Shown here in pieces: positions 1 to 8,585 of a stretch of DNA of 64,000 nucleotides (its first letter is position 1; each line of letters begins with the position of its first letter). This DNA is from JBBRHH01 sp963788015 (GTDB lineage Bacteria > Planctomycetota > Phycisphaerae > Tepidisphaerales > Tepidisphaeraceae). The DNA lies in contig CAWBEY010000011.1 in assembly GCA_963788015.1 (NCBI GenBank), positions 1-64,000 of the forward strand, in the 5' to 3' direction. A model generated the notes under the pieces. It ran no database searches. It was not told the DNA's origin and saw only the letters and a list, made by a program, of their open reading frames with translations. Both the position numbers and the translations under genes were made by a program.

Positions 1-254
1 GCAGATCGTCCGGCGACGCCCTGCGGCGGACCAGCGAAGGCCGGAGGTTGCCCAGCGACTGGCCGGTGGATCGGCCGCGAACTGGAATGAGCTGTTGCAG
101 GTGAAGCTGGCGGAGAAGCGGGATCAGGACCAGCGTCAAGCGAGGCCGGCCGTACGGATCGGAGCAATGGACGAGGAAACCGCGGAGCGGCTTTGACCTG
201 GCATCGACGCTTCGGCCACGAGGCAGGCCGACGAAGAATGCTGTAAAATTATGA
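1..254 (+). pseudogene. C-terminal remnant of a REP-associated (Y1/IS200-like) transposase, copy 1
   Basis: Read across two or three frames, this stretch gives the family's usual tail: a NWNELLQ segment, then RGRPYGSEQW, then LASTLRPRGRPTK, ending NAVKL and a TGA at 252-254. A G-R-P-[FY]-G-x-x-x-W motif followed by STLRPRGRPxK is what I know as the C-terminus of REP-associated tyrosine transposases. The catalytic N-terminal half lies off the left edge or is lost. Frame changes at about 100 and 160 suggest decay. Two related tails lie at 2268-2505 and 5179-5215. The family call rests on motif memory only. Confidence 0.6.
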
Positions 255-305
255 ACGTCCCCTTTCTGCCTCTCTATTGGCTTGGATGACGATGTGGGCG
301 TCTCC

Positions 306-405
306 CCCGCTCGCGCGAGTGGGCCGGAGTGCTGCACAGGACTTCGCTTGCATGCGGTCGGGGTTCGCGACACTGCTTCGCATGTCCTTTGCTTCCTGAC
401 GTGGG
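306..405 (+). repeat. Dispersed repeat A, copy 1
   Basis: About 100 bases resemble 8996-9093, with roughly four of five positions equal by eye. The core reads GCCGGAGTGCT, then CAGGACTTCGCT, then TTCGCGAC, then CATGTCCTTTGCTTCCTGAC. It begins with a small palindrome (CTCGCGCGAG). The open frames here are not conserved between the two copies, so it is probably non-coding. Apart from this repeat I see nothing convincing between 255 and 689. Confidence 0.55.
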
Positions 406-689
406 ACGGAAGCGGGTTATGTTGCGATCAACTTCCGGGATTGGCTTGTGGCCGCTTTTGTGCTCTGGGGTGGGAGCGGTCAAGGGTCTAACTCTCGATG
501 GCGGTTTACGCAACTGCGCGGATATTGTATCGTCAACCATGGCGTGGATGCGGGGACTGGCGGAAATCCCGAAATATGCCGCACCGCCGATGTCCCACGC
601 GAGGCAAGAGGACGACTGAGAAGGGAGAGCGGGTATGATTTCATCAACTCCACACAGAATTTTAAATTCACTCCATTTTGCCCTCTTGA

Positions 690-1180
690 ATGCAATGCTC
701 CTTCATATCCGGACCCGGCTGCTGTTATTCAGGGAGACCAGCACCTTACGAAGCGGTAAAGAAATATGGTGGAATGATTAACGACTGGGGGATTTTTTGT
801 CCTGATCTCGAATATCTCCTTCGAACAGTCAAACTAACAGATGAGGATCTGGCCAATGTAATGCCTCATTTGCGTGCACTACGACCCTACACCTTGTCAA
901 TTTCAGGAACGCAGGTTACAGACCGAGGCTTTGCACTCCTCGTAGCTTCCTACACTCATTTGTATCAACGCATCGGGTAGTCATGTTACTGCGGCAGGAT
1001 TGTTATATGTGTCCGGCATGCCCTCTGTTGAGTATGTCCCATTGGGTCAGACCTAATCTCCGATGCAGACGCGAAGACTCTTTCGCATCAGCTAGGACAT
1101 GTTCACGTTCGTCGCATCGAGCTAAAACCACAAAGAAGTGATACCGGGAAAACGGAAGCAGACACATTACGGCAAAAATC
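690..1180 (+). pseudogene. Leucine-rich-repeat protein fragment (planctomycete GTQVTD type)
   Basis: The first frame (690-980) contains KLTDEDLANVMPHLRAL and ISGTQVTDRGFALLVAS, the TDxDLAxL / GTQVTDxG pattern of short planctomycete leucine-rich repeats. After a shift at about 960 a second frame continues HVTAAGLLYVSGMPSVEYV to a stop at 1054-1056. A third frame (DLISDADAKTLSHQLGHV) extends the pattern to about 1180. Three frames in one conserved pattern indicate a broken gene or sequence errors. A true start is not obvious; ATG at 774 is one option. Such repeats mediate protein contacts; no specific partner can be inferred. Confidence 0.4.
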
Positions 1181-1774
1181 GAAGGGGTCGGGAGTCTTTA
1201 ATCAGCCTCGGCGCAGAATGTTGAGTTCCCATGGCGAAAGATTACCAGCAATCTTTAGTCAGTCTTGAAGTTCATTCAAGCCACGCTCACTTGACGAATT
1301 ATCTAACGTGATGCAAATGAAGCCATCCATGTATGCCCACGGACGTGGCGATCCGGCAAGGCCGGGAAAGCCTCGTTGGGCGACGACAGTTTGGAAGGTT
1401 TCTGTCGATGGGTCGAAAAAGAAGTCACTAAATAGAATGATTGGAACTTTTACAACGGATATGTTCCTGCCCACTTCGGGCGGCAAGGCGTCGACACATC
1501 GATGTTACGATGATCATCAACGTGGCTGTTTTATATCGTGGCCGTACACATAGGTTAAACTGTTGCCCGAACAATTGCGATGGTGTTCTCGCATCGGCGC
1601 GGAGATCCACGTCTCATCGTATCCATGTTCAGATTGAGCAGGCGTGGTGTTCCCGATTGCTCGGCCTATGAAATGGGGTCGCATGCATGTCCCCTTCCCC
1701 ACACCTATGGAAAACAGATACCACTATTTGTCACACCGCCGGGAGGTTCTCATGACGCTTTCCATTCGTAGCGG
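1181..1774. other. No supported gene; possible decayed DNA
   Basis: Nothing here is convincing. The phrase GGGTCGGGAGTCTTT (1185-1199) recurs in reverse at 9131-9145, so the two accessory blocks share a second short module besides repeat A. A minus-strand frame at 1259-1486 has a protein-like composition but no ribosome binding site and no recognised motif. Confidence 0.4.
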
Positions 1775-2203
1775 ATGCATGATATTGCTGCGCTGATTTT
1801 CAATATCTCGCTGATTCTTTTCTTCGTCGCGGGGTGTAAGAAAGAAAGGGTTCAAAATCCCTCGTCATTGGAAGGGGTCATAAAGAATAGCTTTACAACT
1901 ACCGACGAAAGCCATGCAGTGACATCGAGTCCGAACGCCGAGCGTATCATTCGGAGCATTTTAGCGAAACCGCCGATCATATTTCCTGTTTCAGAACGCA
2001 GGAATGCTACGCCGGATGGGTCACTTTTTCTTGATAACAAAAGATATTTTCTCCATTATCAGTCCTTCTTCCTTTCTGATTCAGACCGTATCTGGAGCGA
2101 TGATCGCATCGGCAATATGCATAGGGTGTTTGAAGAAAACAATTTTGCAAGAAGTCCAGCGGTGGCCAAGAAAATGCTCGATGCGTTGATATCGGTGAAC
2201 TGA
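1775..2203 (+). CDS. Hypothetical small lipoprotein
   Basis: The frame encodes 142 residues of unknown function. Residues 7-20 are hydrophobic and end in FFVAGC followed by KK, which fits a lipobox with Cys21 as the lipidated residue. The rest is polar, with a Phe/Tyr-rich stretch (RYFLHYQSFFLSDSDR) near residue 95. Base composition is more AT-rich than the core genes, like its neighbours at 2622 and 3389. No clear Shine-Dalgarno sequence precedes the ATG. Likely exported and anchored if real; no family recognised. Confidence 0.5.
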   Translation: MHDIAALIFNISLILFFVAGCKKERVQNPSSLEGVIKNSFTTTDESHAVTSSPNAERIIRSILAKPPIIFPVSERRNATPDGSLFLDNKRYFLHYQSFFLSDSDRIWSDDRIGNMHRVFEENNFARSPAVAKKMLDALISVN

Positions 2204-2267
2204 CGAATGGTCCCCCAGAATCAACTATTGTACCTGTCTTGCTAGGGTCATCCACTTTTACAGGGGC

Positions 2268-2505
2268 GATGCGGTGCGGCGAAGCCCCGGGGACGAAAGC
2301 TGCTGAGCGACTGGCCGGTGGACTGGCCTGGGGAACTGGAGTACGCTGCTGGAGGAGAAGTTGGCGGATAAGGAACTGGACAAGCTGCGGACCAGCGTGA
2401 AATTTGGATGGCCTTGCGGCTTTAGAGGAGCGGATCGTCGGACTGCGCAGCCCTTGACCTGGAGCTCACGCTGCGATCCAGAGGCCAAGGAGGAAGGATG
2501 GACGA
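2268..2505 (+). pseudogene. C-terminal remnant of a REP-associated transposase, copy 2
   Basis: The sequence aligns with copy 1: the phrase GCGACTGGCCGGTGGA is shared (2307-2322 versus 55-70), followed by NWSTLLEEKLADKELDKLR, SVKFG, an EERIVGLRS segment and LELTLRSRGRPRRKD in the next frame. This is the same tail (Asn-Trp, leucine-rich helix, then TLRxRGRPRRK) broken by at least two frameshifts and a TGA near 2305. No N-terminal catalytic part remains upstream. Confidence 0.6.
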
Positions 2506-2621
2506 CAAATGTGAAGTTAGAAGTCCCAATACATTTAGCTCCTCCAACGAGAGTTCAGACAGACAGACGTTGGTCTGCTCCAACAGCACCCATTTCGTAC
2601 TAAAGCTGAAAGGATAGGACG

Positions 2622-3149
2622 GTGCTAAGATATATTATTACAATGATGCCTGTCATTCTATTGGCCAGCTGTGCTAGGAATGGTTCGATACAACCCCCAA
2701 CGAAATATGCCGTTCGGTCGGAAAATGCCCCATCCGTTGAATTGATCATCGGTGACATGATGGTCGATATGACATCTGATGGCAATTTGCACATTTATGC
2801 AACGGCTGGTCTGAAAGGCATTGGGCCGGACAAACAACTTCTCCGACCGTTTTCAGAGACTTCGTATGAGATTCGATCATCCAATCGAAGCTTTACCGTT
2901 CACAGCATCCATCAAGATTTACCGGAAACGACCTTGGATGCTGTCGTCGAAATCGATGAGATACCTCAGGCTGTTTACATCAAGCTCGCTTCAGGAGTTA
3001 ACAGGTACTGTTCAATTGATCCGAAACAGATTTCCGATGGTGATTTGATCACGATTCATATACGTTACAACCACAATGGCGTCGTCTCTAATGAGTGTCA
3101 TGAAACGGTCCCGGTAAGACGACGTGCTGACGACGGCGTCCGTTTGTGA
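2622..3149 (+). CDS. Hypothetical lipoprotein
   Basis: The frame gives 175 residues starting at GTG 2622, eight bases after AAGGATAGGA; an ATG at 2643 is the alternative. Residues 3-17 are hydrophobic and end in LLASC, a good lipobox. The mature part is beta-rich and acidic, with SVELIIGDMMVDMTSDG and ITIHIRYNHNG segments. I do not recognise a family. It sits just downstream of the transposase tail at 2268-2505 and is AT-richer than the housekeeping genes, as for recently acquired or orphan genes. Confidence 0.55.
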   Translation: MLRYIITMMPVILLASCARNGSIQPPTKYAVRSENAPSVELIIGDMMVDMTSDGNLHIYATAGLKGIGPDKQLLRPFSETSYEIRSSNRSFTVHSIHQDLPETTLDAVVEIDEIPQAVYIKLASGVNRYCSIDPKQISDGDLITIHIRYNHNGVVSNECHETVPVRRRADDGVRL

Positions 3150-3388
3150 AGGCCGTTCGGGCGGATTATCGCAAATATTTGCGGACGGGGAAATCAAAGG
3201 TGATAAGTACATGTTCAAGATTACCTCGTGTCTTCCGCTGACTTTAAGGCCGGCAGCAGGCTCTTTCTCGGTCGCCCGCGGCGCAAGGATGATCGCAGGC
3301 CCAGGCGAAGGCTGATGCGCGTCTGCCAGACTTCGTCGCCGTAGCAGACCATGGCACTGGCAATGATTAAATTCGCAAAGAGGAGAGT

Positions 3389-3742
3389 ATGGTGAACCGC
3401 AATCAACGCTTGATAATTTATGTTGTAGTATTGAACATTTTAGGAGTTCTCGCTATTTTGTTGTTGGCAAATATCTTGACGGGTATTTGGAAGTCCGCTC
3501 TGCTTAGTAAATATCGAGATTTGCAAGTTCACAATGTGATTCAGATTGACTATGAGGCTTTAGCAAAAGAGCACGGGGAACAAGTAGCACAGAGGGCCAA
3601 GCAGGATTGGGCAACAATACCCATTTATCTTATAGAGGGTGCCGCTGATTTCTCCCTGGTTTGGTATGTAGCGATCGGGTTGGGTCTTGCAAATATTGTT
3701 ATATCGATTCGGGGGTTGCAAAAAGGCAACGGTCAGAACTAA
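3389..3742 (+). CDS. Hypothetical membrane protein with two transmembrane segments
   Basis: The 117-residue protein starts with ATG 3389 behind a good ribosome binding site (AAAGAGGAGAG, 3374-3384). Residues 8-31 (IIYVVVLNILGVLAILLLAN) and about 88-108 (FSLVWYVAIGLGLANIVISI) are transmembrane. Between them lies a charged region with ALAKEHGEQVAQRAKQDW, likely helical. No family is recognised. The strong start signal and clear topology make it the best supported unknown gene of this AT-rich stretch. Confidence 0.65.
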   Translation: MVNRNQRLIIYVVVLNILGVLAILLLANILTGIWKSALLSKYRDLQVHNVIQIDYEALAKEHGEQVAQRAKQDWATIPIYLIEGAADFSLVWYVAIGLGLANIVISIRGLQKGNGQN

Positions 3743-3941
3743 AGGTGAGCGAACCTTTACACCATTTTTGTGACATCGCTAACATGCTGCCATGCCGCGA
3801 CTTGCCCGCAATGTGGGACATTCGGACACCTGAGTCCTCCTCGTAATGTCGTCGCGTGTTCACCTATCGCCACTGTCCTGCCGGTTCTTTAATTACTTAT
3901 GATAAACTTCATTCTCAAAGTGTCGTTTGTCCGCTCGTCCG

Positions 3942-4145
3942 TCAACCAGGGGCGTCTGCGGTCTTTCCATCGCTGGAAGTTTCCACCAGAAGGACACGGT
4001 GGATGTGATCTGTATCATCGTAGAAATACAGAAAGTCCGCCGTATCGCCAGCCAATCTCCAGAGATCCGGCTTTCCCGAAAAGTCCACCATTTCCCTGCC
4101 TGAGACGAGAGGGTGGATCCAGTTGAATGTCACAGCCAGTGTCAC
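3942..4145 (-). CDS. Hypothetical protein, possibly truncated
   Basis: Sixty-seven residues from GTG 4145 with a protein-like composition: FNWIHPLVSGREMVDF, then LWRLAGDTADFLYFYDD and HIHRVLLVETSSDG. The frame stays open upstream to at least 4195, so the listed start may not be the true one. No homologue family is recognised. It lies downstream of the small membrane protein gene (4304-4594) on the same strand. Confidence 0.3.
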   Translation of the reverse strand: MTLAVTFNWIHPLVSGREMVDFSGKPDLWRLAGDTADFLYFYDDTDHIHRVLLVETSSDGKTADAPG

Positions 4146-4303
4146 GAATTCGTTTCTTTCGCGGAGAACGCGATGATGCGATTTGTAGGCCGCGTCGCCG
4201 GCCGTCCCTCGCCCCGCCGCATCTGCTCCAATCTCAGCCGCCGCACCGTCGGTTTCACCCTCCGCCTCACGGCGACTGCGGCCTCGCTCCTTGGATGAAA
4301 TGG

Positions 4304-4594
4304 TTATTGTCGCCCACGGCTGGCGTCCCTTCGTCGGTTCCTAATAGCCAGTGCGAGCACCACCACCCCCCCGACGAGAAGGCCCGCGGCGGCTCCTTGC
4401 CCGATGCCGGTTCCAATGCCCACCTCAGTGGCGTTAAAAAATGGCTGGGTGGCGGCGGCCGGAAACATACTCGGGTAGTAGTGCGGAAATTCAAGAGCGA
4501 TGAACTTCCCGAGCAGCCCGCCACCGGTGGCGCATAACAGGGTGGACGCAATGAACACCGCTAATGAAACCAACAGTTGTTTGAGAAGACTCAT
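4304..4594 (-). CDS. Small membrane protein of unknown function
   Basis: Ninety-six residues from ATG 4594. Two hydrophobic segments flank a periplasm-like loop: LLVSLAVFIASTLLCATGGG near the N-terminus and GAAAGLLVGGVVVLALAI before a basic tail (RNRRRDASRGRQ). The loop contains FPHYYPSMFPAAATQPFFN. It follows the Clp N-domain gene on the same strand about 80 bases downstream, so the two may be co-transcribed. No known family is recognised. Confidence 0.5.
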   Translation of the reverse strand: MSLLKQLLVSLAVFIASTLLCATGGGLLGKFIALEFPHYYPSMFPAAATQPFFNATEVGIGTGIGQGAAAGLLVGGVVVLALAIRNRRRDASRGRQ

Positions 4595-4673
4595 TCCAGC
4601 AGGTGCTAAGCGTTCAAGTACCAGCCGTCTATCGTCAGCTTCATGACCTAACGTTTCTTGAGGGCTCCTGTGA

Positions 4674-5097
4674 TCACGAATAGATGATTCTTGCACGATC
4701 CAATGACACTCCCGAAGCCAGTAGAACGGCGCACTGCCATAGTCTCGGTTTGTCGCAGCAGCCCCAGAAGCAGGTGTTCGGTGCCCACATACGTGTGCTT
4801 CAGCATTCTAGCCTCTTCGATTGCGTCCTGTATCACCTTTTTTGAGTGACGAGTCAGGGGTCGTTTCCCCTGCGAAACCGGAATTGGACCAGATTTAATT
4901 AAACGCTCGGTCTGAACACGGATCGGCTCAAGATCGCCCATATGTTCAATGAGCACTCGGACCCCGTCACCCCTGCCTTCCTCCAGAATGCCAAGTAGAA
5001 TGTGTTCGGTACCGATGTACTCATGTTGGTGGCGGATCGCTTGTTGGTTCGCCAGCGCAAGCACAAGTTTGCTGCGGTCAGTGAATCGCTCGAACAT
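4674..5097 (-). CDS. Stand-alone Clp N-terminal (ClpC/ClpA N-domain) protein
   Basis: The protein consists of the duplicated Clp N-domain only: MFERFTDRSKLVLALANQ, then YIGTEHILLGILEEGRGDGV, a linker with VSQGKRPLTRHSKKVI, then the second repeat HTYVGTEHLLLGLLRQTET. In ClpC this domain binds adaptors and substrates; here no AAA+ ATPase follows. A shift at about 4730 restores the expected end SGVSLDRARIIYS with a stop at 4674-4676; without it the frame ends at 4648. By family knowledge such orphan N-domains may modulate ClpCP or be regulatory; this is inference. Confidence 0.8.
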
Positions 5098-5178
5098 CGT
5101 CGTCCTTTGCCCGGGTCCCTCTAAATTCTACTCTTAAAGTAGTTAAAGAGGAGGCATAAGCATTCATAAAATACCAAG

Positions 5179-5215
5179 CCGGCCGACGAAGAATGCTGTC
5201 AAATTATGAATGTCC
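5179..5215 (+). repeat. Last codons of a REP-associated transposase, copy 3
   Basis: These 37 bases match 225-262 of copy 1 with three or four differences: RPTKNAVKL, TGA (5207-5209), then ATGTCC where copy 1 has ACGTCC. Everything upstream of the tail has been lost. The match stops exactly where the group II intron begins (5216). Confidence 0.65.
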
Positions 5216-5763
5216 GTGCGCCACGAGTGGCGTGCAACCAGCGGATGAAAGTTCCGCCCGGGGAATTGTCGGTGCACCCCGGTAGCCGCCGCAACGGTGC
5301 GGGCGGGTAACCGCCCGTGCCGAAGCTTGCGGAGAATCCCGCCAACGGGCGGGAGGCGAATGTGCGGGCCCAAACGAAGGTGAATCCCGAGAAGGCCTCG
5401 AAAGATATAATGCGGTGCCGACCCCGCGGACATTGGGGGAAGGCTGCCACGCGATGCGACATTGAACCGTCCGTCGAATCGCGACCGCCGGGGTAGTGGG
5501 ATGGGCACGTGCCGAAGGTTGCACGCAGGAACGTGGGAGACCCGCGGCCGCCGCAGGGGTAGCGCCCCTGCAGAGCGCCGGTTACAGCCGGCGGCGGCGT
5601 CGCGGGAGTCGGAGAGGCGCGTAGTACCGCCGAAGCCGCTAATCCCGGCGGAGGGAAGGGGCCTTGCTTCGGATGCGGAGAACAAAGGCTCCGCACGCGG
5701 GCGGGACGTTCCCGCCCGCGCATGCTTGCCAAGGACGCGAAGGATCAATGGGAGATTGGCTCA

Positions 5764-7083
5764 ATGAGCCTGGCAACCCCGGACAAGATCAGCCAGCTCC
5801 AGCGCAAGCTCTACCTCAAGGCCAAGCAGGAGCCTTCCTTCCGCTTCTACCAGCTCTACGACAAGGTGCACCGACCCGACATCCTCCAACACGCTTATCT
5901 GCTGTGCAAAAGCAACGGCGGGTCAGCCGGCGTGGACGGGCAGCGGTTTGATGACATCGAGAAGCAGGGCCGGTCGGTGTGGCTGGAAGCGCTCAGAAAG
6001 GACTTGCACGACAAGACGTACCGACCCAGCCCGGTCAAACGGGTGATGATTCCCAAGCCCGGCGGCGGCGAGCGACCCCTGGGGATCCCGACCATTCGGG
6101 ACCGGGTGGCGCAAGACCGCCGCCAAGCTGGTGTTGGAGCCGATCTTTGAGGCCGACTTCGTCGACAGCGCCTATGGCTATCGCCCCGGCGCAGCGCGGC
6201 AGATGCGGTCCAGGCGGTTCATGAAGCAATCCAGCAGGGATACACGCAAGTGGTCGATGCCGATCTGTCCAGGTACTTCGACACCATCCCGCACGCAGAG
6301 CTGATGCGGTCTGTTGCCCGCCGCGTGGTGGACCGGCAGATGCTGAAGCTGGTGCGGATGTGGTTGAAGGTCCCGGTGGAAGAACGGGACGAGCAGGGAA
6401 AGCGGCGCATCAGTGGCGGCAAAGGCAGCAGGCAGGGCACGCCCCAAGGCGGCGTGATCTCGCCGCTGCTGGCCAACATCTACATGCACCGCTATCTGCG
6501 CTACTGGGAACAGCAGTGGCCAGGGCGAGCGGCTGCGGGCAAAGATCATCAACTACGCCGACGACTTCGTGATCCTCAGCCGCGGCAACGCGGCGGAGGC
6601 ATTGCAATGGACAGAGCGGGTGATGAACTGCCTGAAGCTGACGCTGAATGCGACCAAGACGTGCGTCCGCGATGTTATGCGGGAGAGCTTCGACTTCCTG
6701 GGGTACACGTTCGGGCGGATGTACTCGCCCCGAACTGGCGGCGCTATCCTGGCGCCAGACCCTCGAGCAAAAGCGTGCGGCGGCTGCGAGAAAAGCTGCA
6801 CGCGGTGCTCCATCGTGGGAACATCCGGCCGTGGCCTGAGGTGACCGAGCACACCAACCGCATCCTGCGGGGGTGGGGCAACTACTTCAGCTACGGGACA
6901 CTGGCCGCGTGCTACAAGAGCGTGGACCAGTACGTCTGCGATCGTGTGCGGAACCTGCTGCGGCGGCGTCACAAGATGCAGGGCAACGGCATTGCCTGCT
7001 TCCCCGACCGAGTGATCTTCGGGGAGTTGGGCGTGGTGCGGCTGATGGACCTGCGTGCGGCGCGTGTCGCTGCGCAAGCGTGA
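5764..7083 (+). CDS. ltrA: Group II intron-encoded reverse transcriptase/maturase (frameshifted)
   Basis: Reverse transcriptase blocks appear in order: NGGSAGVDGQRFDDIE (RT0/1), VMIPKPGGGERPLGIPT (RT2), VVDADLSRYFDTIPH (RT3), GTPQGGVISPLLANIYMH (RT4), INYADDFVILSRG (RT5, catalytic YADD), then CVRDVMRESFDFLGYTFG. The maturase domain follows (GWGNYFSYGT). No HNH endonuclease is visible after ELGVVRLMDLRAARV. Four frameshifts (about 6113, 6187, 6527, 6745) interrupt it but no nonsense codons appear once they are bridged. Given how common single-base shifts are in this window, they may be sequence errors. It would bind and splice its own intron and reverse-transcribe it into DNA. Confidence 0.85.
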
Positions 7084-7099
7084 GGTGAAGTCCGTCGGA

Positions 7100-7132
7100 G
7101 AGCCGGATGCGGGAAACCCGCACGTCCGGTTC
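7100..7132 (+). ncRNA. Group II intron domain V
   Basis: The 33-base hairpin begins GAGCCGGATGCGGGAAACCC and ends CACGTCCGGTTC. GAGCCGGA pairs with TCCGGTTC, a two-base bulge separates the helices, and GCGG/CCGC is closed by a GAAA tetraloop. This is the catalytic core of the ribozyme, 16 bases after the reverse transcriptase stop. Confidence 0.85.
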
Positions 7133-7209
7133 GATGAGCGGGACGTGGAAACGGAGCACGACTGAGCTCGTGAGGCACCGGCAGACGAAAGGGCCGGAAA
7201 CGGATAGGC

Positions 7210-7518
7210 TCAGTCTAAACCACCGCGCCACGTCTCGACTCTACCCTTATGAATTTCAAACCACTCGTCGCGGCCCAGCGTCACCCGGTAGAAAAACTGC
7301 AAAGCGCAGCGGGTCTGGTTGTAGAGGCTCCAGCTCACCTTCCGCTCCTGCACCAGGTACAGCAGGTACTGGCGGACCTGCTCGCCGCTGAGTTGGTCGG
7401 GCGAGCGCCGGTAGTGTCTGGAAAAGTGGGCCACCGCCCGCACGTAGGCTTCGACCGTGTGCTGCGAGAAATTGCGCAGGCGAATGTCTTCGATCAACCG
7501 TTGCCGAAGGGGTGTCAT
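7210..7518 (-). pseudogene. Truncated tyrosine recombinase (N-terminal SAM-like domain only)
   Basis: From ATG 7518, with AAGGAG eight bases upstream, the frame encodes the core-binding domain of a phage-type integrase: MTPLRQRLIEDIRLRNFSQ, HTVEAYVRAVAHFSRHY, GEQVRQYLLYLVQERKVSWS and ALQFFYRVTLGRDEWFEIH. The similarity stops at about 7245, the 3' edge of the group II intron; the last codons before the stop are read from intron sequence. The catalytic Arg-His-Arg-Tyr domain is missing. Similar integrases are often found beside IS91-type elements. It is a different lineage from the integrase start at 8718. Confidence 0.75.
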
Positions 7519-7633
7519 CGATCGCTCCTTGTAAGAGAAGCGATCCATGATGCCGGACGATCGGCAACGCCACGATTGAAAGAGGAAGTGTGACAGGGAC
7601 GGGCACCGCACGCACCCACCGCGAAGCGGTTTA

Positions 7634-7734
7634 GTTCAACGGACCGACGTTGAATGGCCGGCCCGGCGCCGACCACGCTTTCATTCTACGGGGACCGTTC
7701 CGCCGGGCCGGTCCATTCCAGCGGCTGGTTATGC
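7634..7734 (-). other. attC-like integron recombination site
   Basis: Read on the minus strand, the 101-base site starts with GCATAAC (R'' box, 7734-7728) and ends with GTTGAAC (R' box, GTTRRRY, 7640-7634). Between them an imperfect palindrome pairs 7652-7668 with 7701-7718: 17 base pairs with one extrahelical base (7712) and a 32-base loop. Conserved end triplets, a long palindrome and an extrahelical base are the hallmarks of attC. The stop codon of the gene at 7729-8539 lies inside the R'' box, as is usual for cassette genes. The L boxes are weakly conserved. Confidence 0.7.
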
Positions 7735-8585
7735 AGCGGCCGATTTGCTGGTCTTCAGCTGATCTGCGGGCGCTGGGTCGCCGCTCGTCACGTTCCTCGG
7801 AGCAGGCCGAGTCAGACGCCTCCGGGCATCTAAAATAGCGGACACGGCGCGACGAAAAATGTTGCGACAGAATCCCGTTTCTTCAGCGGCCTCCGGGATC
7901 CCGAACGATAGATCAGGCGACGCTGCGGATTCTTCTACATTCGGATTAGGGCGGAAAGGAAGATTGATTGGAAACACCCAATTCTTATATGGAGATCGCT
8001 TGCGGCGGTAATAGCGGATCAGCTTCGTGATATTCTCCTGATAACCGTACGCCACGATGAACGGGTGAAGAACTACCTCGCTCTGAATCTTCGCGACCCA
8101 ATAACCGACGTCTTGGATATCAGCAACGAAAAACAGCTTTCGGTCGAGAGCACTTGCAACAAGGCACAGCCACGTGAGAAAAGAATCCATCGAAGTTCGA
8201 TAAATCTGAACTCGTGGATCGTCGTCCATTTCGTTCAGCTTCAGGAACGGACTCACTGCTCTTGCGAAGACACGCCTGTTGTGCTCGATCACCTGTGCCC
8301 CATCAGGCATGTAGGGGCGAAGGCTTTCCGGCAGAATCAGCTTTCCGCCGTTCCAATCAAGACATCGGCCCGCGAACACGAGCTCAGGATTGCTGTTGAA
8401 ATCCTTCATGTAGCTATTTGCCAACTCAGCCCGCTTCCAGCACACCGCTTTCCAGCCATTGAATAGCGCGAACGCCACCACCGATCAGGTCAACGCCAGC
8501 ACCGACATAGGCAATAGCTGTGGCAGTTTCGCTTGGCATTCGTGTCCTCAGACGTTCGATTGGCACAACACACGAGCCGGCATAA
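7640..8585 (-). mobile_element. Integron gene cassette (946 bases)
   Basis: The boundaries follow the G/TT rule of integron integrases. The cassette runs from the T at 8585 to the G at 7640 on the minus strand. If circularised, the junction would read G+TTATGC, which is exactly complementary to the R'' box GCATAAC at 7734-7728. This match between two points about 850 bases apart is what an attC cassette inserted at attI should show. The cassette carries one gene (7729-8539) in the expected orientation, away from the integrase. A following cassette would start at 7639, but that DNA has been replaced by recombinase and intron sequence. Confidence 0.65.
7729..8539 (-). CDS. Cassette-borne protein of unknown function
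   Basis: The likely start is ATG 8539 (MPSETATAIAYVGAG), with GAGGA eight bases upstream and a 47-base leader from the cassette edge. A shift at about 8480 joins it to the long frame (AFALFNGWKAVCWKRAELAN). The N-terminal 35 residues are hydrophobic and probably membrane-anchored. Later segments include FLTWLCLVASALDRKLFFVA, VVLHPFIVAYGYQENITKLI and a basic RYYRRKRSPYKNW stretch. No family is recognised. The TAA stop is within the attC site. Total length is about 269 residues. Cassette genes are often of unknown function. Confidence 0.6.

Larger units (their letters stand above)
5216..7244 (+). mobile_element. Group II intron
   Basis: A complete group II intron ribozyme appears present. The 5' end reads GTGCGCCACGAGTGGCGTGC, matching the bacterial GTGCG start. 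Domain V is at 7100-7132. A domain VI-like stem follows (GACGTGG 7142-7148 pairing with CCACGTC 7228-7234) and an AC end at 7243-7244. The intron-encoded reverse transcriptase lies inside (5764-7083). The 5' exon is the transposase tail of copy 3; the 3' exon begins CCTTATG, and uninterrupted copy 1 continues GTCC-CCTT at the same place. The 3' boundary is inferred from the AY rule and may be off by a few bases. Confidence 0.8.

Noticed and set aside
3225..3345. Possible fourth transposase tail (LTLRP, then GRPRRKDDR after a gap)
   Set aside because: The two motif halves are separated by unrelated bases and in different frames; too weak to annotate.
5164..5748. Minus-strand frames of up to 194 codons
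   Set aside because: They lie in the structured domain I region of the group II intron and show no protein motif.
7210..7518. Tyrosine recombinase fragment as the integrase of the integron remnant
   Set aside because: Its sequence type differs from the integron-like start at 8718, and it points the same way as the cassette, on the wrong side of it.
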